Notes: generated by a model from the letters alone, not told the origin. A DNA stretch of 64,000 nucleotides from Helicobacter suis HS1 (GCF_026000295.1 NZ_AP026769.1:1488001-1552000), one strand, 5' to 3'. Shown: positions 18,034 through 27,098, numbered from the stretch's first letter. Made by a program: numbers and translations.

Positions 18034-18208
18034 TAAGCTAAATATAGATGTTAAGACCTACTACAAATACCTTAATGAACTTAAGGCTAAAGGCCTTGTA
18101 GAAACTGAGGCAATTAGAGATGAACAAGGACGCTTTAGCACAAAAAGCGTCATAAAACTACACACAAACCCAAAGACTATAACCTTAGAAGTACCAGAGG
18201 AGGACTAG
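18034..18208 (+). pseudogene. winged-helix/HTH protein, C-terminal fragment
   Basis: Open frame from the IS edge to TAG at 18206: LNIDVKTYYKYLNELKAKGL then VETEAIRDEQGRFSTKSVIK and an acidic end. The helix-turn-helix part (KTYYKYLNELKAKGLV) is closely similar to the next gene, so these were tandem paralogues. Its 5' part was removed by insertion of IS copy 2. Confidence 0.6.
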
Positions 18209-18209
18209 C

Positions 18210-18758
18210 ATGTTTCAGAAACTCACCACAAACGCCACACTAATAGTCAAGCCCCAGATCAAAGAGGGCTTTGCAGCTATTGATAATAACATTGTCTACC
18301 ACGCAGACCTAAGCCCCATAGCTACAAAAATTCTTGTGTGGTTAAGAACACTTCCCAGTGATTGGGAAGTCAACACCAAACACGCCTGTAAACACTTGCG
18401 GCTCTGCAAAAACACCTACTACAAATACACCCAAGAGCTTAGAGACAAGAGCCTTTTAGACATAGTAGAGATTAGAGATGAGAAAGGGCGCTTCACGGGG
18501 AAAACCCAGTTCGTGTTAAAAGACCCAGACTTAGACAAATTAGAGGCAATCCAAAGCCCAACTAAAAAAATTTGCACCATAGCCCATAGCCCACGAAATG
18601 ATACTACGGATAAAAGCCCTAAAAATGGCGTTATCAAACCCAAAAACCCCCATAAATACGGGGTTACATCCATAGCCCACGAAATGAACCCTAACAAATG
18701 TATATATAAGAGAACAAAGAAACATGTACTCTTTACAACCCGCGCCATAAGCCCCTAG
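18210..18758 (+). CDS. HTH protein of phage/plasmid replication-regulator type, 3' end altered by an IS remnant
   Basis: 182 codons. Starts two bases after the stop of the preceding HTH fragment, with AGAGGAGGA upstream. It contains DLSPIATKILVWLRTLPSDW, then a winged helix (HACKHLRLCKNTYYKYTQEL) and a Lys-rich tail. Such proteins sit with replication genes in Helicobacter phages and plasmids; the precise role is not known to me. The last codons run into an IS605-type left end (18741 on), so the natural C-terminus has probably been replaced. Confidence 0.55.
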   Translation: MFQKLTTNATLIVKPQIKEGFAAIDNNIVYHADLSPIATKILVWLRTLPSDWEVNTKHACKHLRLCKNTYYKYTQELRDKSLLDIVEIRDEKGRFTGKTQFVLKDPDLDKLEAIQSPTKKICTIAHSPRNDTTDKSPKNGVIKPKNPHKYGVTSIAHEMNPNKCIYKRTKKHVLFTTRAISP

Positions 18759-18785
18759 CTTTAGCTATGAGGATATAAGGCGCAT
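18741..18785 (+). mobile_element. remnant of an IS608-like left end
   Basis: About 45 bases match the left ends of the two TnpB elements: CCGCGCC, then hairpin CCCCTAGCTTTAGCTATGAGG and ATATAAGGCGCATG. It directly follows TTTAC, and TTAC is the insertion target known for ISHp608. After 18785 the similarity stops and a tandem repeat begins. Confidence 0.7.
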
Positions 18786-18790
18786 GCTCT

Positions 18791-18859
18791 TTGAGCATAT
18801 TGGAGCATATTGGAGCATATTGGAGCATATTGGAGCATATTGGAGCATATTGGAGCATA
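18791..18859 (+). repeat. 10-bp direct tandem repeat, unit TGGAGCATAT, five perfect plus two imperfect copies
   Basis: Perfect units start at 18801, 18811, 18821, 18831 and 18841, with a variant before (TTGAGCATAT, 18791) and a partial one after (TGGAGCATAA, 18851). The period is one DNA helical turn. It lies just downstream of an HTH gene of replication-regulator type, so iteron-like protein-binding sites are possible; an IS-associated expansion is equally possible. Confidence 0.9.
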
Positions 18860-18909
18860 ACCTATTCACAATGTATTAGTTAACTATAGTTGCGTATAGC
18901 ACATTGCAT

Positions 18910-19342
18910 AGTTATAACCATGCCGTTGGGATTTATAGCAACAACAACATTGTCTATTCTTGCAAATACCACATTGTATGGTGATACAGGCAAAAGTCCT
19001 TGTAGATCAGGTAGAAGTAAGGTTAAAACAAATCATTTTGGAAGTGGCGCAAGAGCTAGAAGTAGAGATTTTGGAGATGGAAACAGATAAGGATCATATC
19101 CATATTTTGGCAGAAGTTGATCCTAGCTTTGGGTGATGAAGTTTATTAGGACAGCTAAGGGTAGGAGTAGTCGGCTCTTAAGGCAAGAGTTTGCGCACTT
19201 AAGAACTAAATTGCCTACGCCAAACTCTTGTTTTACCTCTTCTGTAGGGGGTGCTCCTTTGGAAGTGATCAAACAATACATCGCCAATCAGCAAAACTCT
19301 AAAAAGACCCAAGCAAAAAGAAAGGTGGAAGGCCTATGTTAA
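18910..19342 (+). pseudogene. TnpA (Y1 HUH transposase, IS200/IS605 type), decayed
   Basis: Pieces in shifting frames read SNNNIVYSCKYHIVW, then VDQVEVRLKQIILEVAQELE, KDHIHILAEVDPSFGVMKFI, TAKGRSSRLLRQEFAHLRTK and GGAPLEVIKQYIANQQ. The HUH histidines (HIH) and the catalytic Tyr helix (VIKQYIANQ) are recognisable, but several stops and shifts break it (for example TGA after HIVW). Bases 18910-18934 are a 25-base match to the downstream TauE gene at 20308-20332, so even the start is foreign. Confidence 0.75.
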
Positions 19343-19504
19343 TCAACCTATAGCAAGGCCTGCAATACCGCTAAATTCAAAGCGCTTAACTTTTCAACAT
19401 AGTGCCTTAAATGGCTTGGCAAAGCTAAGAACTTCATGGCAGCTACAAATGTTAAATGCTTAGTTAGAAATAAAAGCTTACAGGCACAAAGACCAAGAGG
19501 GCTT
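19343..19504. other. no recognisable feature
   Basis: About 160 bases after the tnpA remnant with no open frame of note, no tRNA and no clear IS end. Probably eroded mobile-element sequence. Confidence 0.4.
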
Positions 19505-19941
19505 GTTTAAAAGAAAGTAAAAGGTTGTAGCGTACAAAGTATAAAAATAGGCCCACTACAAGTAACATGACTAAGAGAGAGAATAAATGCGCATAGGCGC
19601 TAAGAAAAAATTCATAGGTTTCAGAGGCGTTAGTGGCTAACAGGGTTTCTATCAGGGCTTGGTTTAAACTCGTTTGGTAGTAAGTAGGAGGTAAAAAAAT
19701 CTAAAGAGGCACAGCCAAGAGAGAGGATAACAATAAGATTTTTACAAATTGTGTTGATTTTTGGGGGGGAGAAAACTTATCAAGAAATACAAAGTATAAA
19801 AAGTGCAAAACCATAAAAGGCCACTTTGATCACCAGATAACTTAGCATGCCACTCATATACACATCTGGAGAGAAAAAGCAAGCTACAATAGGTGCAAGC
19901 CACGCTATTAAAAGGCGCATATCTACGATCACTTTAGGCAT
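19505..19941 (-). pseudogene. membrane-protein remnant, possibly N-terminus of a phosphoethanolamine transferase
   Basis: From an ATG ending at 19941 a frame encodes 53 mostly hydrophobic residues (RLLIAWLAPIVACFF, VIKVAFYGFALFILC) and stops at 19780. After a gap with frame changes, a second piece reads YYQTSLNQALIETLLATNAS then YEFFLSAYAHLFSLLVMLLV. Two helices and a loop with 'ETxxxEtyEFfxxY' resemble the membrane domain of EptA/CptA-type enzymes. The catalytic sulfatase-like domain is absent. Confidence 0.4.
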
Positions 19942-20098
19942 ATAAATCCTTTTTAAAATGAAAAGTTAAACTTTGCAAGCAAGCCTAAGTTCACGATTTT
20001 AGCACAAGTGATCAAAGTTCTACTATTCTAAGAACACCATTTTTTGGCTATTATTACTTATAATCAAAACAATCATAAACAATAGGAGACAGATTTTT

Positions 20099-20170
20099 AT
20101 GCAGGCTATTAATACTCCATTTCTAGGGATTTTCAAAGACACTATACCCATGCCAAACACTAGCCATTAA
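20099..20170 (+). CDS. very short ORF (23 aa), doubtful
   Basis: ATG with AGGAGA nine bases upstream, encoding QAINTPFLGIFKDTIPMPN and a stop eight bases before the TauE gene. The ribosome-binding site is good and the ORF lies immediately upstream of a membrane transporter, so it might be a leader peptide or the stub of a deleted gene. I do not recognise it. Confidence 0.3.
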   Translation: MQAINTPFLGIFKDTIPMPNTSH

Positions 20171-20178
20171 GTGCCCAG

Positions 20179-21009
20179 ATGATAGTACTTGAAAACTCAG
20201 AAGCCCTTGTTTTATGTGTAGTGGGGGTGCTAACCGGTATTACAGCCGGATTTTTTGGCATTGGTGGGGGCGAAGTTGTGGTACCTGCTGCTATCTTTGC
20301 AGGTTTTAGTTATAACCATGCCGTTGGGATTTCACTCGCTCAAATGCTTTGTTCTTCTTTAGTAGGCTCGGTGATTAACTATAAAAAAGGTTTGTTAAAT
20401 TTACAAGAGGGTATTTTTGCGGCTTGTGGGGGATTAATAGGGGCAATCTTGGGAGGCTTTTTATTAAAAGTGATAGATGATCGCATACTCATGGGTGTGT
20501 TTGTAGTGGTGGTGTGCTATACCTTTATTGAATATGCTTTTGGGCGCAAAGAAAGGCATTATCAAAACGCACACTTTTACATGCACGCAAAAAAAGCCCC
20601 TCTAAAAATCCCTATTATCCATTGGCATTTGAGTAAGACACATGCTATTTTAGTCCTAGCAGGTTTAATTACAGGAATTTTTTCTATTCCACTGGGCATG
20701 GGTGGGGGGATTTTAATGGTGCCCTTCTTAGGCTATTTTTTAAAATACGATACACAAAAGATTGTACCTTTGGGTTTGTTCTTTGTGATCTTTTCCTCGC
20801 TCTCAGGGGTGATTTCTTTAGCCCACTCCGGCGTACTAAATAGCCACGCTTTACAAGCAGGATTAATCACCGGATTAGGCGCACTAGTAGGTGTTGGCAT
20901 TGGGATTAAACTGATTTTATTAGCTAATGAAAGAGTCCATAAAATTTTATTACTCTGCATTTATGCGCTCAGTACTTTAGCCACGCTTTATAAACTCATT
21001 ACAGGCTAA
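20179..21009 (+). CDS. TauE/SafE family exporter-like membrane protein
   Basis: 276 residues, eight hydrophobic segments in two halves with the paired signatures GFFGIGGGEVVVPAAIF near residue 24 and GMGGGILMVPFLGYFL in the second half. Clearly paralogous to the protein at 1532-2290. Differs by a longer basic central loop (FGRKERHYQ and following). Its stop overlaps the convergent VirB11-like gene by 11 bases. The substrate is unknown. Confidence 0.85.
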   Translation: MIVLENSEALVLCVVGVLTGITAGFFGIGGGEVVVPAAIFAGFSYNHAVGISLAQMLCSSLVGSVINYKKGLLNLQEGIFAACGGLIGAILGGFLLKVIDDRILMGVFVVVVCYTFIEYAFGRKERHYQNAHFYMHAKKAPLKIPIIHWHLSKTHAILVLAGLITGIFSIPLGMGGGILMVPFLGYFLKYDTQKIVPLGLFFVIFSSLSGVISLAHSGVLNSHALQAGLITGLGALVGVGIGIKLILLANERVHKILLLCIYALSTLATLYKLITG

Positions 21010-21934
21010 TTAAATCCTTAGTCAAAACAATTTCTTGGATATGGTGCTGTTTTTGGATTTTACAAACTTGTATCAGTACATCAACCGCGCTTTTAAAATA
21101 CTTTTCCACAACTCTTAGATCAAATTTAGCCTTATGCCCCATTTCAATATTAAGTGCAATAGCCTCTAAAACTTGAGATATGCTATTAGCATGCAAAGTA
21201 CTTAACATGCCCTTATGCCCTGTGTTGGCTAAACGCAAGAATAAAAGCGCGTTTCTAGTATCAATCTCACCAACCATAAGACAATCAGGGCGCATGCGCA
21301 TGGCCATGTTAAGGGCGTTTTCATAGCTAAAGGGAGTTTGTTCATTCTTGCCCACTAAAAGCCCTACATGGTTTTCAAACCCGCTTAAATCTAGTTCTTG
21401 ACTATCCTCTACACTCACAACCCGACTTTGCCTAGGAATGTATTCTAAAAGTGCGTTGAGTAAACTAGTCTTGCCACTAGCTGTACCGCCACTAATTAGA
21501 ATGTTATACCCCTCTTTCACCATATTTTTAAGATCGCCATAACCATAAGGGCAATTTGGCGCGATGATAAAAGCTTCTAAAGGGAATTTTTGGGAGGTTG
21601 GGATACGGATATTTAAACTGATTTGGTTATTAGTGGTAATACTAAAGTGATTAGCACTCACTCTATAGCGGGTAAAGGGAATAGAACAGTTAAGGGTAGG
21701 GGTTTGCAAATTAAAAGATAAATGGCGGTAATTGCCTAGTTGCTCACAAAAATGTAATAAAAACTCTTTACTAAAGGTGTTGTCATGGATTTTATGGCGT
21801 GATCCATCTAGTTTATAAAGCCACAGTTCTTGCTCTGTATTGCTAATTAGTTCGCTAATACCACTTTCTAAATAAGGGATAAAACGGGCAATCTGGGCTT
21901 TTAAAACTTTATGGGTGGTGAGTTGAGCTAACAC
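20999..21934 (-). CDS. VirB11/TrbB-like secretion ATPase (HP1421 type)
   Basis: 311 residues. N-terminal domain followed by Walker A SGGTASGKTSLLNALL, then SVEDSQEL (Asp box), MRMRPDCLMVGEIDTRNAL (Walker B region) and TGHKGMLSTLHANS (His box), the standard order for type II/IV secretion ATPases. It stands alone, without other type IV secretion genes in the window, as HP1421 does in H. pylori. Its start overlaps the end of kdsB by 26 bases. The partner machinery is unknown; a role in DNA uptake or conjugative transfer is inference. Confidence 0.85.
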   Translation of the reverse strand: MLAQLTTHKVLKAQIARFIPYLESGISELISNTEQELWLYKLDGSRHKIHDNTFSKEFLLHFCEQLGNYRHLSFNLQTPTLNCSIPFTRYRVSANHFSITTNNQISLNIRIPTSQKFPLEAFIIAPNCPYGYGDLKNMVKEGYNILISGGTASGKTSLLNALLEYIPRQSRVVSVEDSQELDLSGFENHVGLLVGKNEQTPFSYENALNMAMRMRPDCLMVGEIDTRNALLFLRLANTGHKGMLSTLHANSISQVLEAIALNIEMGHKAKFDLRVVEKYFKSAVDVLIQVCKIQKQHHIQEIVLTKDLISL

Positions 21935-22625
21935 GGTTAAGCGCTTTTTTTAAATCTTCTGGGGTGTCAATGCCTATGCTATTTGTTTGTACATGGCTAG
22001 TTGTGATGATCTTATGGTGGTAGAGAGCACGGAGTTGTTCGAGTTTTTCAATCTCTTCTAAGGGGCTTTTTTGAAGAGCACAAAATTCTAAAAGTGTATG
22101 GGCTCTAAAGCCATAAATGCCAATATGCCCTAGAAATTCTACAAAAGAGTCATCGCGATTATAAGGAATAACAGCACGGGAAAAATATAAAGCTTGTTTA
22201 TTTGCACCTAGCACTACTTTAACTAAATTAGGATCAAGGGCTTCTTGAGGGGTGATTGTTTTAATGCATGTGTGCATGAAGGGCGTGTTTTTAGATTCTT
22301 CTAAGAGAATAGCGATGATTTCTGGTTCTAAAAAAGGTTCATCGCCTTGTAAATTAACTACCGGCGTTTCTGGAGGTAGATTTAAAAGCATGCAGGCTTG
22401 CGCGCATCTATCTGTGCCACTAGTGTGATTCACACTTGTTAAAATAGCCTTGATCTTAAAATCTTCACAGGCTTTTAATAGTAACACATCATCGCATGCA
22501 ACCACCACCTCATCTACCTTTTGGGCGTTACGGGCTGTAGCCACCAGCATAGGAACCCCGCCAAGTGGCACAAGAAGTTTTCTTTTAAAACGGCTAGATT
22601 CTAATCTAGCAGGAATAATAATCAT
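21909..22625 (-). CDS. kdsB: CMP-KDO synthetase (3-deoxy-manno-octulosonate cytidylyltransferase)
   Basis: Activates KDO with CTP for lipid A core assembly. 238 residues. Motifs: IIPARLESSRFKRKLL at the N-terminus (nucleotide binding), TSVNHTSGTDRCAQA, NLQGDEPF (metal-binding Asp) and HIGIYGFR; the family order is complete. Start ATG is six residues from the first motif. Downstream overlap with the VirB11-like gene suggests co-transcription. Confidence 0.95.
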   Translation of the reverse strand: MIIIPARLESSRFKRKLLVPLGGVPMLVATARNAQKVDEVVVACDDVLLLKACEDFKIKAILTSVNHTSGTDRCAQACMLLNLPPETPVVNLQGDEPFLEPEIIAILLEESKNTPFMHTCIKTITPQEALDPNLVKVVLGANKQALYFSRAVIPYNRDDSFVEFLGHIGIYGFRAHTLLEFCALQKSPLEEIEKLEQLRALYHHKIITTSHVQTNSIGIDTPEDLKKALNRVSSTHHP

Positions 22626-22720
22626 AGATAGCCTTTTTATCAGATAAATTATTATAGTCTTTTATAGCAAGCTTAGCTTTTTTGGCTATGCTCTTATTTA
22701 TTTTTAAAGAAAGGGTTTAT

Positions 22721-23029
22721 TTGCAAACACTAAGTAGCCAAGATTATCAAAACAAGATAGCTAAGGGAGCGGTTGTGATTAATGTGGGTGCGCATTGGTG
22801 TCCGGATTGTCGCAGGATTGAGCCGATTATGGAAGTTTTAGAAAAGGAATATTCAGGGGTGGTGTTTTTTAAAGTGGATTTTGATAAAAGCACAGATTTA
22901 AAAGAGACGCTAGGCATTAAGCGTATCCCTACACTTATTTTTTATAAAAATGGGGTAGAAGTGGGTAGTAGGCTAGTAGAGCCTAGTAGTAAAGCAGAGA
23001 TTGAAAAATCTTTAAAAGTATTGCTGTAA
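22721..23029 (+). CDS. thioredoxin-family protein with CPDC active site
   Basis: Redox-active motif HWCPDCRRIEP and cis-Pro in KRIPTLIFYKNG. From TTG 22721 the protein has 102 residues, normal for a thioredoxin; TTG is preferred because AAAGAAAGG lies just upstream. Earlier candidates (TTG 22682, ATG 22688) add 11-13 hydrophobic residues and have no ribosome-binding site, though a signal peptide cannot be excluded. The CPDC motif matches H. pylori Trx2 (HP1458) rather than TrxA (CGPC). Confidence 0.85.
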   Translation: MQTLSSQDYQNKIAKGAVVINVGAHWCPDCRRIEPIMEVLEKEYSGVVFFKVDFDKSTDLKETLGIKRIPTLIFYKNGVEVGSRLVEPSSKAEIEKSLKVLL

Positions 23030-23031
23030 TT

Positions 23032-23108
<77 letters not shown>

Positions 23109-23111
23109 TCT

Positions 23112-23187
23112 TTGGCTGGGGTAAAAGGATTCGAACCTCTGAATGCCAGGACCAAAACCTGGTGCCTTACCACTTGGCGATACCCCA
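23112..23187 (-). tRNA. tRNA-Gln (TTG)
   Basis: 76 bases, acceptor TGGGGTA/TACCCCA with encoded CCA, D loop CGCCAAGTGGTAAGGC, anticodon loop around TTTTGGT, T arm GGTTCGAATCC. Three bases from tRNA-fMet on the same strand. Confidence 0.95.
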
Positions 23188-23229
23188 ACAAAAAGCCCCA
23201 TTCTATCTAATTGCAATGTAAAAGTCAAG

Positions 23230-24621
23230 CTAACATCTTGGAATATGCACATGGGTAGCTAAGCCACCTAAAGAGGTTTCGCGGTATTTAGGGTCTAAAG
23301 ATTTACCCACCTCATACATGGTTGAAATCACATCATCTAAGCTTACTTTAGCCTGATAGCCATCTTCAAGTGCTAAACGCGCAGAAGACACCGCTTTAAT
23401 CGCCCCTACTACATTACGCTCAATGCAAGGGATTTGTACCAAACCACCTACCGGATCACAAGTTAAACCCAAATGGTGTTCCATGGTAATTTCAGCCGCG
23501 CTTAAAACTTGTTCTACACTTCCGCCCATTACAAAAGCAAACCCAGCTGCAGCCATAGAAGAAGCAGTCCCCACCTCAGCCTGACACCCCGCCTCAGCCC
23601 CGCTTAGTGAGCCATTTCTTTTATATAAATAGCCAATGGCTGCACAGGTGAGTAAAAAATCTACAATTTGTTCGGTTTCTAAAGGTTTAATGTGCTGGTG
23701 GCAATAAAGTAACACCGCAGGCACCACCCCACAAGCCCCATTAGTAGGAGCGGTAACCACTTTATGCCCTCTGGCATTTTCCTCACTCACCGCTCGCGCA
23801 TAGAGTGTAATGTAATCTACTAGGCTTAAAGGATCGGCTTTATTATGCGATTGGATTAGGCGTGTGTAAATTTTAGGGGCTAAAGAAGCCATGCCAATAT
23901 AACCGGGCAAGCTTTTTTCACTAGAAGAAATCCCACTCTGATAACAAGCTAGCATGGTCTGATAAATTTCTAAACAATAAGTACGGGCATAATTTTCTTT
24001 AAACAGGGCATTCTCATGCATCTCTACAATACCGGCAATGTGGGTATGGTGTTTCTCACATAAATTTTCTAGCTCTTTAGCACTGGCAAAGTCAAAGGGA
24101 GTGTGGCAATCTTGTGTAGTACTATTTTTTTTGTGTTGTAATTCCTCTTGTGTGTAGATAAATCCCCCGCCGGTGGAGTAATAAATCTCTTGAACTAATA
24201 ATTTTTGGTGGGCATTAAAGGCTTGTACTTCCATGCCATTTTCATGCAAGGGTAGGGTTTTAGAATCAAAGAGAATATCCTCTTGTAAAGAAAAATCGAT
24301 CTCTTTTTTTTGGGCTAAAAGGATTTTATGATCTTGGATAGCTTGTTTTAAAATAACCTCTCTTTGTTCTAGCCGTACTTCTCTAGCACTCACACCACTT
24401 AAACCTACAATACAAGCTAAATCTGTCAAATGCCCCTTACCGGTAAGAGCAAGCGAGCCATGTAAAATCACACGCACGCGATTAACTTGTTCTATCAAAC
24501 CTTGTTTGTATAAAAGAGCACAAAAACGCGCACAGGCATCCATAGGTCCAATGGTGTGGGAAGAACTAGGACCAATGCCAATTTTAAATATCGCAGTGAT
24601 TGATTGGTTAGAAGAGGGCAT
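23230..24621 (-). CDS. sdaA: L-serine ammonia-lyase (serine dehydratase, Fe-S type)
   Basis: Deaminates L-serine to pyruvate. 463 residues, single-chain form: N-terminal beta domain with IGIGPSSSHTIGPMDA, C-terminal alpha domain with TNGACGVVPAVLLY, GCQAEVGTASSMAAAG and HHLGLTCDPVGGLVQIPC (cluster cysteines). It is followed upstream in transcription by the serine transporter gene, 11 bases away, as in HP0132-HP0133. Serine is a principal carbon source in this genus. Confidence 0.96.
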   Translation of the reverse strand: MPSSNQSITAIFKIGIGPSSSHTIGPMDACARFCALLYKQGLIEQVNRVRVILHGSLALTGKGHLTDLACIVGLSGVSAREVRLEQREVILKQAIQDHKILLAQKKEIDFSLQEDILFDSKTLPLHENGMEVQAFNAHQKLLVQEIYYSTGGGFIYTQEELQHKKNSTTQDCHTPFDFASAKELENLCEKHHTHIAGIVEMHENALFKENYARTYCLEIYQTMLACYQSGISSSEKSLPGYIGMASLAPKIYTRLIQSHNKADPLSLVDYITLYARAVSEENARGHKVVTAPTNGACGVVPAVLLYCHQHIKPLETEQIVDFLLTCAAIGYLYKRNGSLSGAEAGCQAEVGTASSMAAAGFAFVMGGSVEQVLSAAEITMEHHLGLTCDPVGGLVQIPCIERNVVGAIKAVSSARLALEDGYQAKVSLDDVISTMYEVGKSLDPKYRETSLGGLATHVHIPRC

Positions 24622-24632
24622 GGATACACTCC

Positions 24633-25877
24633 TTATTTAAAAACAATCTCAATAATAGCATTTAAAACGGTTAACACGCCGGTTAAGAAAATAAAAATAT
24701 CGGCTAAAGGGCTTCTAAATTCTTTCATAGAAGGCAGAGCATACATCGCCACAATGGGTAAAATAAAAGTAACAGCGGCTAAAGCCGGTCCCCCCAAGCT
24801 TTCAATAAAACCTAAAATACTAGGGTTGGTATAAGATACGCCAATAATGCTTATCCATAAAAATAAAGTGATCCAAATATCAATGGTTTTATGCCGTTTG
24901 GTATTGAGTTTATCTTTAGTAAAAATTTGCACCACTAAGCCTTTTAAACCTTCCTTAGCCCCATAATAATGCCCAAAAAAAGAAGTAATGATGGCTAAAA
25001 AGGCCACAATAGGCCCCGCATAGCCGATAATGGGGTTATTTAAAGTGTTGGCAAAATAACTTAATATGGGGATATTTTGTTCTCTAGCCTTGATTAGGTC
25101 GGCTGGTTCTAAACAAAGAATACAAGAAAAGACAAAGAACATGACAAAGAATAGTAAAAGTGAGGTGTTGAGTAATTCAATTTGGTTTGTCTTATAGTGT
25201 TTGAGTTCGCCGTAATGTTTTTCTACCGCTTGGGCAAAAGTGGAGATAATGGCGCTGTGATTAAAAGAGAAAATCAAAACAGGCAAGGTAAACCATAGAG
25301 CTGCAAAAAACCCTTTAAAGGTAGGAATATCTGTGAGCATGGAGGTTTTCCAGTAAGGAATAAGATAGAGAGAAAATACCAATAAAATTAAAGCTAGAGG
25401 GTAGACTAAAGCATTAGAGATACGGGTAACCACAGTAGTATTAAAAATCATGACAAAAATCATGCCAGTGATGAGGTGCTCGGCTAAAAAAAAGCGGTTA
25501 TTTTCAAAATAATGCAGGCCTAATTGGTTACTAAAAAAAGAATCAACGGTATTTGTAATCCCCACCCCATAAGCTAAACAAATAGGATAAAGCGCAAAGA
25601 AATACATAAGCGTGATAAAAAAACCAACTTTTCTACCTAAATGTGTGGCGGCATGGGTAATATCCTCATTGCCAATTGCATTTACAAAGCGCGCTAAGGC
25701 TCTATGGCTTAACCAAGTCATCGGAAAACTCAAAAGCGCCATCACCACCACAGGCCAAAACCCGTGTTCGCCGGCTCTAATGGGTAAAAATAAGATTCCA
25801 GCCCCAATGGCTGTACCAAACATGGACCACATCCAGCGGATGTCAAAAAGATTAAGAGATTTACGCGGATCGTCCAT
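24633..25877 (-). CDS. sdaC: serine transporter (SdaC/HAAAP family)
   Basis: 414 residues with about eleven transmembrane helices. N-terminal SMFGTAIGAGILFLPIRAG and LSFPMTWLSHRAL match the hydroxy/aromatic amino acid permease family. The start at 25877 (MDDPRKSLN) is chosen over the farther codon at 25919 because CAAAGG lies six bases upstream. Operon with sdaA, so import and deamination of serine are co-expressed. Confidence 0.93.
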   Translation of the reverse strand: MDDPRKSLNLFDIRWMWSMFGTAIGAGILFLPIRAGEHGFWPVVVMALLSFPMTWLSHRALARFVNAIGNEDITHAATHLGRKVGFFITLMYFFALYPICLAYGVGITNTVDSFFSNQLGLHYFENNRFFLAEHLITGMIFVMIFNTTVVTRISNALVYPLALILLVFSLYLIPYWKTSMLTDIPTFKGFFAALWFTLPVLIFSFNHSAIISTFAQAVEKHYGELKHYKTNQIELLNTSLLLFFVMFFVFSCILCLEPADLIKAREQNIPILSYFANTLNNPIIGYAGPIVAFLAIITSFFGHYYGAKEGLKGLVVQIFTKDKLNTKRHKTIDIWITLFLWISIIGVSYTNPSILGFIESLGGPALAAVTFILPIVAMYALPSMKEFRSPLADIFIFLTGVLTVLNAIIEIVFK

Positions 25878-25964
25878 GAATTGCCTTTGATATAAGATAA
25901 AATGTTGTGATACCAACAAATTTTATAATAATACTCATTTTATGCCTAATTTTTATAAAACCCA

Positions 25965-27098
25965 TTACAAACAAGATAAAGCGTTATGAATGGCTATTAA
26001 ATCTGCATGGGCGGGTATATCATGGACACGCAAGATACTAGCCCCATGTGCTAAAGCTAAGCCATGTAAGGCTAATGTTCCGGCTAATCTATCCTGTACT
26101 TCTTGTTTACACACCTCCCCGATACTCCCCTTACGGCTACAGCCCACTAACAAAGGATAACCAAAGTGTAGAAAATGTTCTAAATGTTGGATAAGGGTTA
26201 GATTCTGAGTTGTGCCTTTAGAAAAACCAAAACCAATATCTAAAATAATGCGATCCACTCCAGATTTTGATAACTCCTCAATTTTAGAAGTGAAAAACGC
26301 TTCTAAATCCTGCCATAAATCTTTAGCTGAAAGTAAAGTACCGTCCATTGGTACGCCACATGAATGCATTAAAATCACTTCAGGCTTATAGTATTTGGCT
26401 ATTTCTAGCATTTGTACATCTCTAAACCCATTAACATCATTAAGCACAGCAAAACCATGTTCAAGCGCAAAAGCAGCCGTTTTAGGGTTATAAGTATCAA
26501 TGCTAAATTTAATGTGCTGATAAAGTCCTTGATTTTTAATTTCTAAACACAACTCTTTTAGGCGTGCTATTTCTGTATGAGAGTCTACATAAGTGCTTAA
26601 AGGCCTAGAGCTAGCCGCTCCAATATCAATATAACTGGTCTTATGCTGTAAAAAAGTTTGGATAGTTTGTAAGGCTTCTTTTGTGCTATAGCGGCTATTA
26701 GGATAAAAGCTATCTGGAGTGAGATTAATCACACCCATTAAAGCGGGTTTAATTTGGGCTACTTTGAGGTGTTTTTCTAAAATTTGAGCTAAGTCTTTAA
26801 GGCCAAAATCTTGTTCTTTACATTTTTGGCTGAGTCGTTCTAATTGATCTTGAGTGCCAACTAAAAGACAGTTATAGGTTTTCTTTTTTGCCAAAATACA
26901 GTCTTTAGGTGTGGCTAGTTCAGCCCCTACGCGCAAGGCTTCTTGTTTTAAAATCAAGGTAGCGCTTAGGGGTAAATCCTCAATTTTAAAACTAAAGAGT
27001 CGCCCTTTTTTTGCCATGATTTCTTGGCCGATTTTATGAACTTTAATCTCTTGCAGGGCTAAAGAAAAACTTTTAGGATTTACACGCCGTAAAAACAT
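25965..27098 (-). CDS. folP: dihydropteroate synthase, with N-terminal extension
   Basis: Condenses pABA with dihydropterin pyrophosphate in folate synthesis; target of sulfonamides. The core TIM barrel begins near residue 130 with MGVINLTPDSFYP, then DIGAASSRP, VLNDVNGF, LDIGFGFSKG and GCSRKGSIG. About 125 residues precede it, as in other Epsilonproteobacteria. The start ATG (27098) overlaps the TGA of the true holB frame (TGATG), so translation is coupled. Confidence 0.93.
   Translation of the reverse strand: MFLRRVNPKSFSLALQEIKVHKIGQEIMAKKGRLFSFKIEDLPLSATLILKQEALRVGAELATPKDCILAKKKTYNCLLVGTQDQLERLSQKCKEQDFGLKDLAQILEKHLKVAQIKPALMGVINLTPDSFYPNSRYSTKEALQTIQTFLQHKTSYIDIGAASSRPLSTYVDSHTEIARLKELCLEIKNQGLYQHIKFSIDTYNPKTAAFALEHGFAVLNDVNGFRDVQMLEIAKYYKPEVILMHSCGVPMDGTLLSAKDLWQDLEAFFTSKIEELSKSGVDRIILDIGFGFSKGTTQNLTLIQHLEHFLHFGYPLLVGCSRKGSIGEVCKQEVQDRLAGTLALHGLALAHGASILRVHDIPAHADLIAIHNALSCL

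Noticed and set aside
18791-18859. Possible CRISPR array
   Set aside because: The 10-base units are directly adjacent with no spacers and there are no cas genes; it is a simple tandem repeat.
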